From: Alphaproteobacteria bacterium
GTDB taxonomy: Bacteria > Pseudomonadota > Alphaproteobacteria > Acetobacterales > Acetobacteraceae
Direction of reading: 5' to 3'
Length of the DNA: 33,565 nt
Assembly: GCA_026400795.1 (NCBI GenBank)
Contig: JAPLOJ010000126.1
Coordinates: 1 to 33,565 of the forward strand
The position numbers and the translations under genes were made by a program. Each line of letters starts with the position of its first letter. Within the stretch, counting starts at the first letter, position 1. Positions 31,777-33,565 of the stretch are shown here, piece by piece. Below the pieces are notes generated by a model, which saw only the letters and a list, made by a program, of their open reading frames with translations, did not search any database and was not told where the DNA came from.

Positions 31777-32742
31777 ATGAGTAAGGATCAACCTCTCTCA
31801 TTATTCGTGGTCGGCCCCACCGCCTCGGGCAAATCCGCACTCGCCCTCGCCATCGCCGAACGCCTCGGTGGCACCATCATCAATGCCGATAGCATGCAGC
31901 TTTATCGGGAACTCCGCATCATCACCGCCCGCCCAAGCCCGGCAGACGAAGCCCGCGCGCCGCATGTGCTTTACGGCGTGCGCGAAGCGGCCGAGGCCGC
32001 TTCGGTGGCCTGGTGGCGCGATGCCGCACTGGCAGCGATGGATCAGGCGCACGCGGCGGGTCGGCTGCCCATCATCTGCGGCGGCACTGGCATGTATTGC
32101 GCGGCGATGACCCAGGGCCTGGCCGCCATCCCGCCCATCCCCGCGACAGCCCGCGAAGAAGCCCGGCGCCTTTTGGCCGAGGAAGGCCCGGCTGCCTTGC
32201 ATGCACGTCTCGCAGCCGAGGACCCTGCCTCCGCCGTGCGGCTCCGCCCCAGTGACAGCCAGCGCATCGCCCGTGCCTATGAGGTCTGGCGCGGCACGGG
32301 CCGAGGCATCGCGGCCTGGCAAGCGGAAGCCAGCGCCGCCCCCGCGCCCTGGCGCTTCGCCGCCATTCTGCTGGACCCGCCGCGGGCTGAACTGCGCGCT
32401 GCCACCGCCCAGCGTTGGGCGGCAATGATCCAGGCCGGCGCGGTTGAGGAAGTGCGGGCCCTACTGGCCCAGGGCCTTGACCCCGCCTTGCCCGCCATGC
32501 GCGCCCTTGGCGTGCCGGAAATCGTAGCCATGCTTTCCGGGCGGCTGACGGAAGACGAGGCCTCCGCCCGCGCCATCCTGGCGAGTGGGCAATATACCAA
32601 GCGGCAAGCCACCTGGTTCCGCCACCATGAATTGGCGCCCCCGGACCGATCCTATCCCATAAATGCGCGATTTGAGGATTTTGCGCAATTTTCGGAAAGT
32701 GAATCGGCCAAATTTTTCGCATTTCTTGATTTTTGCCGTTGA
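31777..32742 (+). CDS. miaA: tRNA dimethylallyltransferase
   Basis: A 321-residue enzyme that adds a dimethylallyl group to A37 of tRNAs reading UNN codons. The P-loop is GPTASGKS (13-20), followed by INADSMQLYRELRI (substrate site), CGGTGMYCAA, the RLRPSDSQRIARAYEV segment and the C-terminal GQYTKRQATWFRH motif, in the family's order. The start MSKDQPLS at 31777 is the normal one; the much longer ORF in the track (from 30868) reads backwards through serB. It is divergent from serB with 20 bp between start codons and is followed by ilvB. Confidence 0.96.
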   Translation: MSKDQPLSLFVVGPTASGKSALALAIAERLGGTIINADSMQLYRELRIITARPSPADEARAPHVLYGVREAAEAASVAWWRDAALAAMDQAHAAGRLPIICGGTGMYCAAMTQGLAAIPPIPATAREEARRLLAEEGPAALHARLAAEDPASAVRLRPSDSQRIARAYEVWRGTGRGIAAWQAEASAAPAPWRFAAILLDPPRAELRAATAQRWAAMIQAGAVEEVRALLAQGLDPALPAMRALGVPEIVAMLSGRLTEDEASARAILASGQYTKRQATWFRHHELAPPDRSYPINARFEDFAQFSESESAKFFAFLDFCR

Positions 32743-32767
32743 CGCCCCCCAGCCGAGGGTCTAACAG
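32739..32767 (+). promoter_or_regulatory. candidate ilvB promoter overlapping the miaA stop
   Basis: TTGACG (32739-32744) and TAACAG (32762-32767) are separated by 17 bases; the -35 box is near consensus and the -10 box is weak. The miaA stop codon lies inside the -35 box. Confidence 0.35.
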
Positions 32768-32778
32768 CCCCTCCTCGC

Positions 32779-32800
32779 CGGCCCTGAACCTTCGGGGCCG
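32779..32800 (+). promoter_or_regulatory. hairpin in the ilvB leader
   Basis: CGGCCC and GGGCCG form a 6-bp stem with a 10-nt loop, 26 bases before the ilvB ATG. No leader peptide rich in Leu, Val or Ile codons and no clear T-run were found, so classical attenuation is not shown. It could be a leader hairpin or a remnant terminator for miaA. Confidence 0.35.
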
Positions 32801-32826
32801 ATTGCTTTTCATGAAGGAAGTCACCC

Positions 32827-33565
32827 ATGTCTGCCGCGACCCAAGCCCCGCCCGCCTCTGAAGCCCTGACCATGTCGGGTGCTGAGGTCGTATTGCGCGC
32901 GCTGAAGGATAACGGCGTTGAGGTCATCTTCGGCTACCCCGGCGGCGCGGTGCTGCCGATCTATGACGCGATTTTCCAGCAAAACGCCATTCGCCACATT
33001 CTGGTGCGCCATGAACAGGCGGCAGTGCATGCGGCGGAAGGCTATGCGCGTTCCACCGGCAAGGTTGGCGTGGTGCTGGTCACCTCCGGACCCGGTGCCA
33101 CCAATGCGGTGACGGGGCTTTTGGATGCGCTGATGGATTCAGTGCCGGTGATTTGCCTGACCGGCCAGGTGCCTACGCATTTGATAGGCAATGATGCCTT
33201 CCAGGAAGCCGATACCACCGGCATCACCCGCCCCGCGACCAAGCATAATTATCTGGTCAAGAAATCCGAAGACCTGGCGCGTGTGATGCACGAAGCCTTT
33301 TATGTCACGAAATCCGGCCGCCCCGGCCCGGTGGTGATTGATCTGCCGAAGGATATCCTGATCAACAAAGCGCCCTATCGGGAAGCGACCACGCAAAGCC
33401 ATCGTTCCTATCGCCCGCGCACGGAACCCGATGCCAAGGCCATCCGCGATGCGGTGCGCTTGTTGAAGCGCGCGCATCGCCCAATTGTCTATGCCGGCGG
33501 CGGCGTAATCAATGCCGGGCCGGAAGCATCGCGCTTGCTGCGCGAATTCGTGCGCATGACTGGCA
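32827..33565 (+). CDS. ilvB: acetolactate synthase large subunit, 5' part
   Basis: The first 246 residues of the thiamine-diphosphate enzyme that condenses pyruvate (or pyruvate with 2-oxobutyrate) in valine, leucine and isoleucine synthesis; the gene runs off the right edge. Seen are GAEVVLRALKDNGVEVIFGYPGG, the catalytic Glu63 in VRHEQAAVHAAEGYAR, SGPGATNAVTGLLDALMDSVP, and QEADTTGITRPATKHNYLV, then RPGPVVIDLPKDI and the start of the central domain (VYAGGGV). AAGGAAG lies 8-10 bases before the ATG at 32827. The regulatory subunit ilvN probably follows outside the window. It is absent from the ORF track because it is open at the end. Confidence 0.96.
   Translation, partial: MSAATQAPPASEALTMSGAEVVLRALKDNGVEVIFGYPGGAVLPIYDAIFQQNAIRHILVRHEQAAVHAAEGYARSTGKVGVVLVTSGPGATNAVTGLLDALMDSVPVICLTGQVPTHLIGNDAFQEADTTGITRPATKHNYLVKKSEDLARVMHEAFYVTKSGRPGPVVIDLPKDILINKAPYREATTQSHRSYRPRTEPDAKAIRDAVRLLKRAHRPIVYAGGGVINAGPEASRLLREFVRMTG

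Noticed and set aside
1-33565. CRISPR arrays, rRNA, tRNA genes, intact insertion sequences
   Set aside because: None was seen on reading; there are no regularly spaced repeats and no cloverleaf candidate that I could support without a dedicated search.

Overview
The window looks like chromosome from a high-GC alphaproteobacterium, most likely a Rhodospirillales/Acetobacteraceae (Roseomonas-like) organism. The basis is GC-rich codon use, the divergent serB/miaA pair followed by ilvB, AbgT/TauE/MarC-type transporters and the style of the AraC regulators. This placement is inference from gene content; no rRNA or tRNA gene was seen.

Left edge (1-1085): the start of a DUF808 membrane protein runs off the window. 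Next to it are decayed mobile-element remnants: part of a large serine recombinase with an in-frame stop, and possibly a transposase scrap.

1.1-14.4 kb is an envelope and lipid block. Two related AraC-family regulators (1086-2183 and 10433-11404, both minus) bracket a patatin-like phospholipase, an AI-2E-family permease, a membrane-anchored alpha/beta hydrolase and a two-gene RND efflux pump (lipoprotein adaptor plus permease). After the second regulator come a DUF1269 glycine-zipper protein, a patatin-like lipoprotein and an RMD1/DUF155 protein.

14.6-22.1 kb is a tightly packed plus-strand operon: M20 dipeptidase, AbgT transporter, SLC13/RCK permease and LpxR-type lipid A deacylase. A DcaP-type outer-membrane porin follows. 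Together they could form a route from outer membrane to cytoplasmic hydrolysis for an acidic or aromatic amide/peptide substrate.

22.2-27.7 kb is a minus-strand stress block: MarC-family protein, M20/PepT-like peptidase, OmpR-type response regulator, sensor kinase and DegQ/Do protease. The degQ leader can fold so that a perfect 11-bp helix hides the Shine-Dalgarno, a plausible RNA-level stress switch. Downstream of degQ lies a strong hairpin terminator whose loop can pair with an upstream hairpin.

27.7-29.1 kb is AT-richer and mostly gene-free, and holds an orphan ParD-like antitoxin without a normal start codon or toxin. 29.1-33.6 kb carries an Asp/Glu-racemase-family protein, a TauE/SafE permease that seems to lack about one helix, a small ORF, a broken serB (about 26 nt missing, including the catalytic DxDxT region), miaA, and the 5' part of ilvB, which runs off the right edge.

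The broken serB, the shortened tauE and a possible one-base slip at the marC start could be real decay or assembly error. That must be settled before any metabolic conclusion is drawn.
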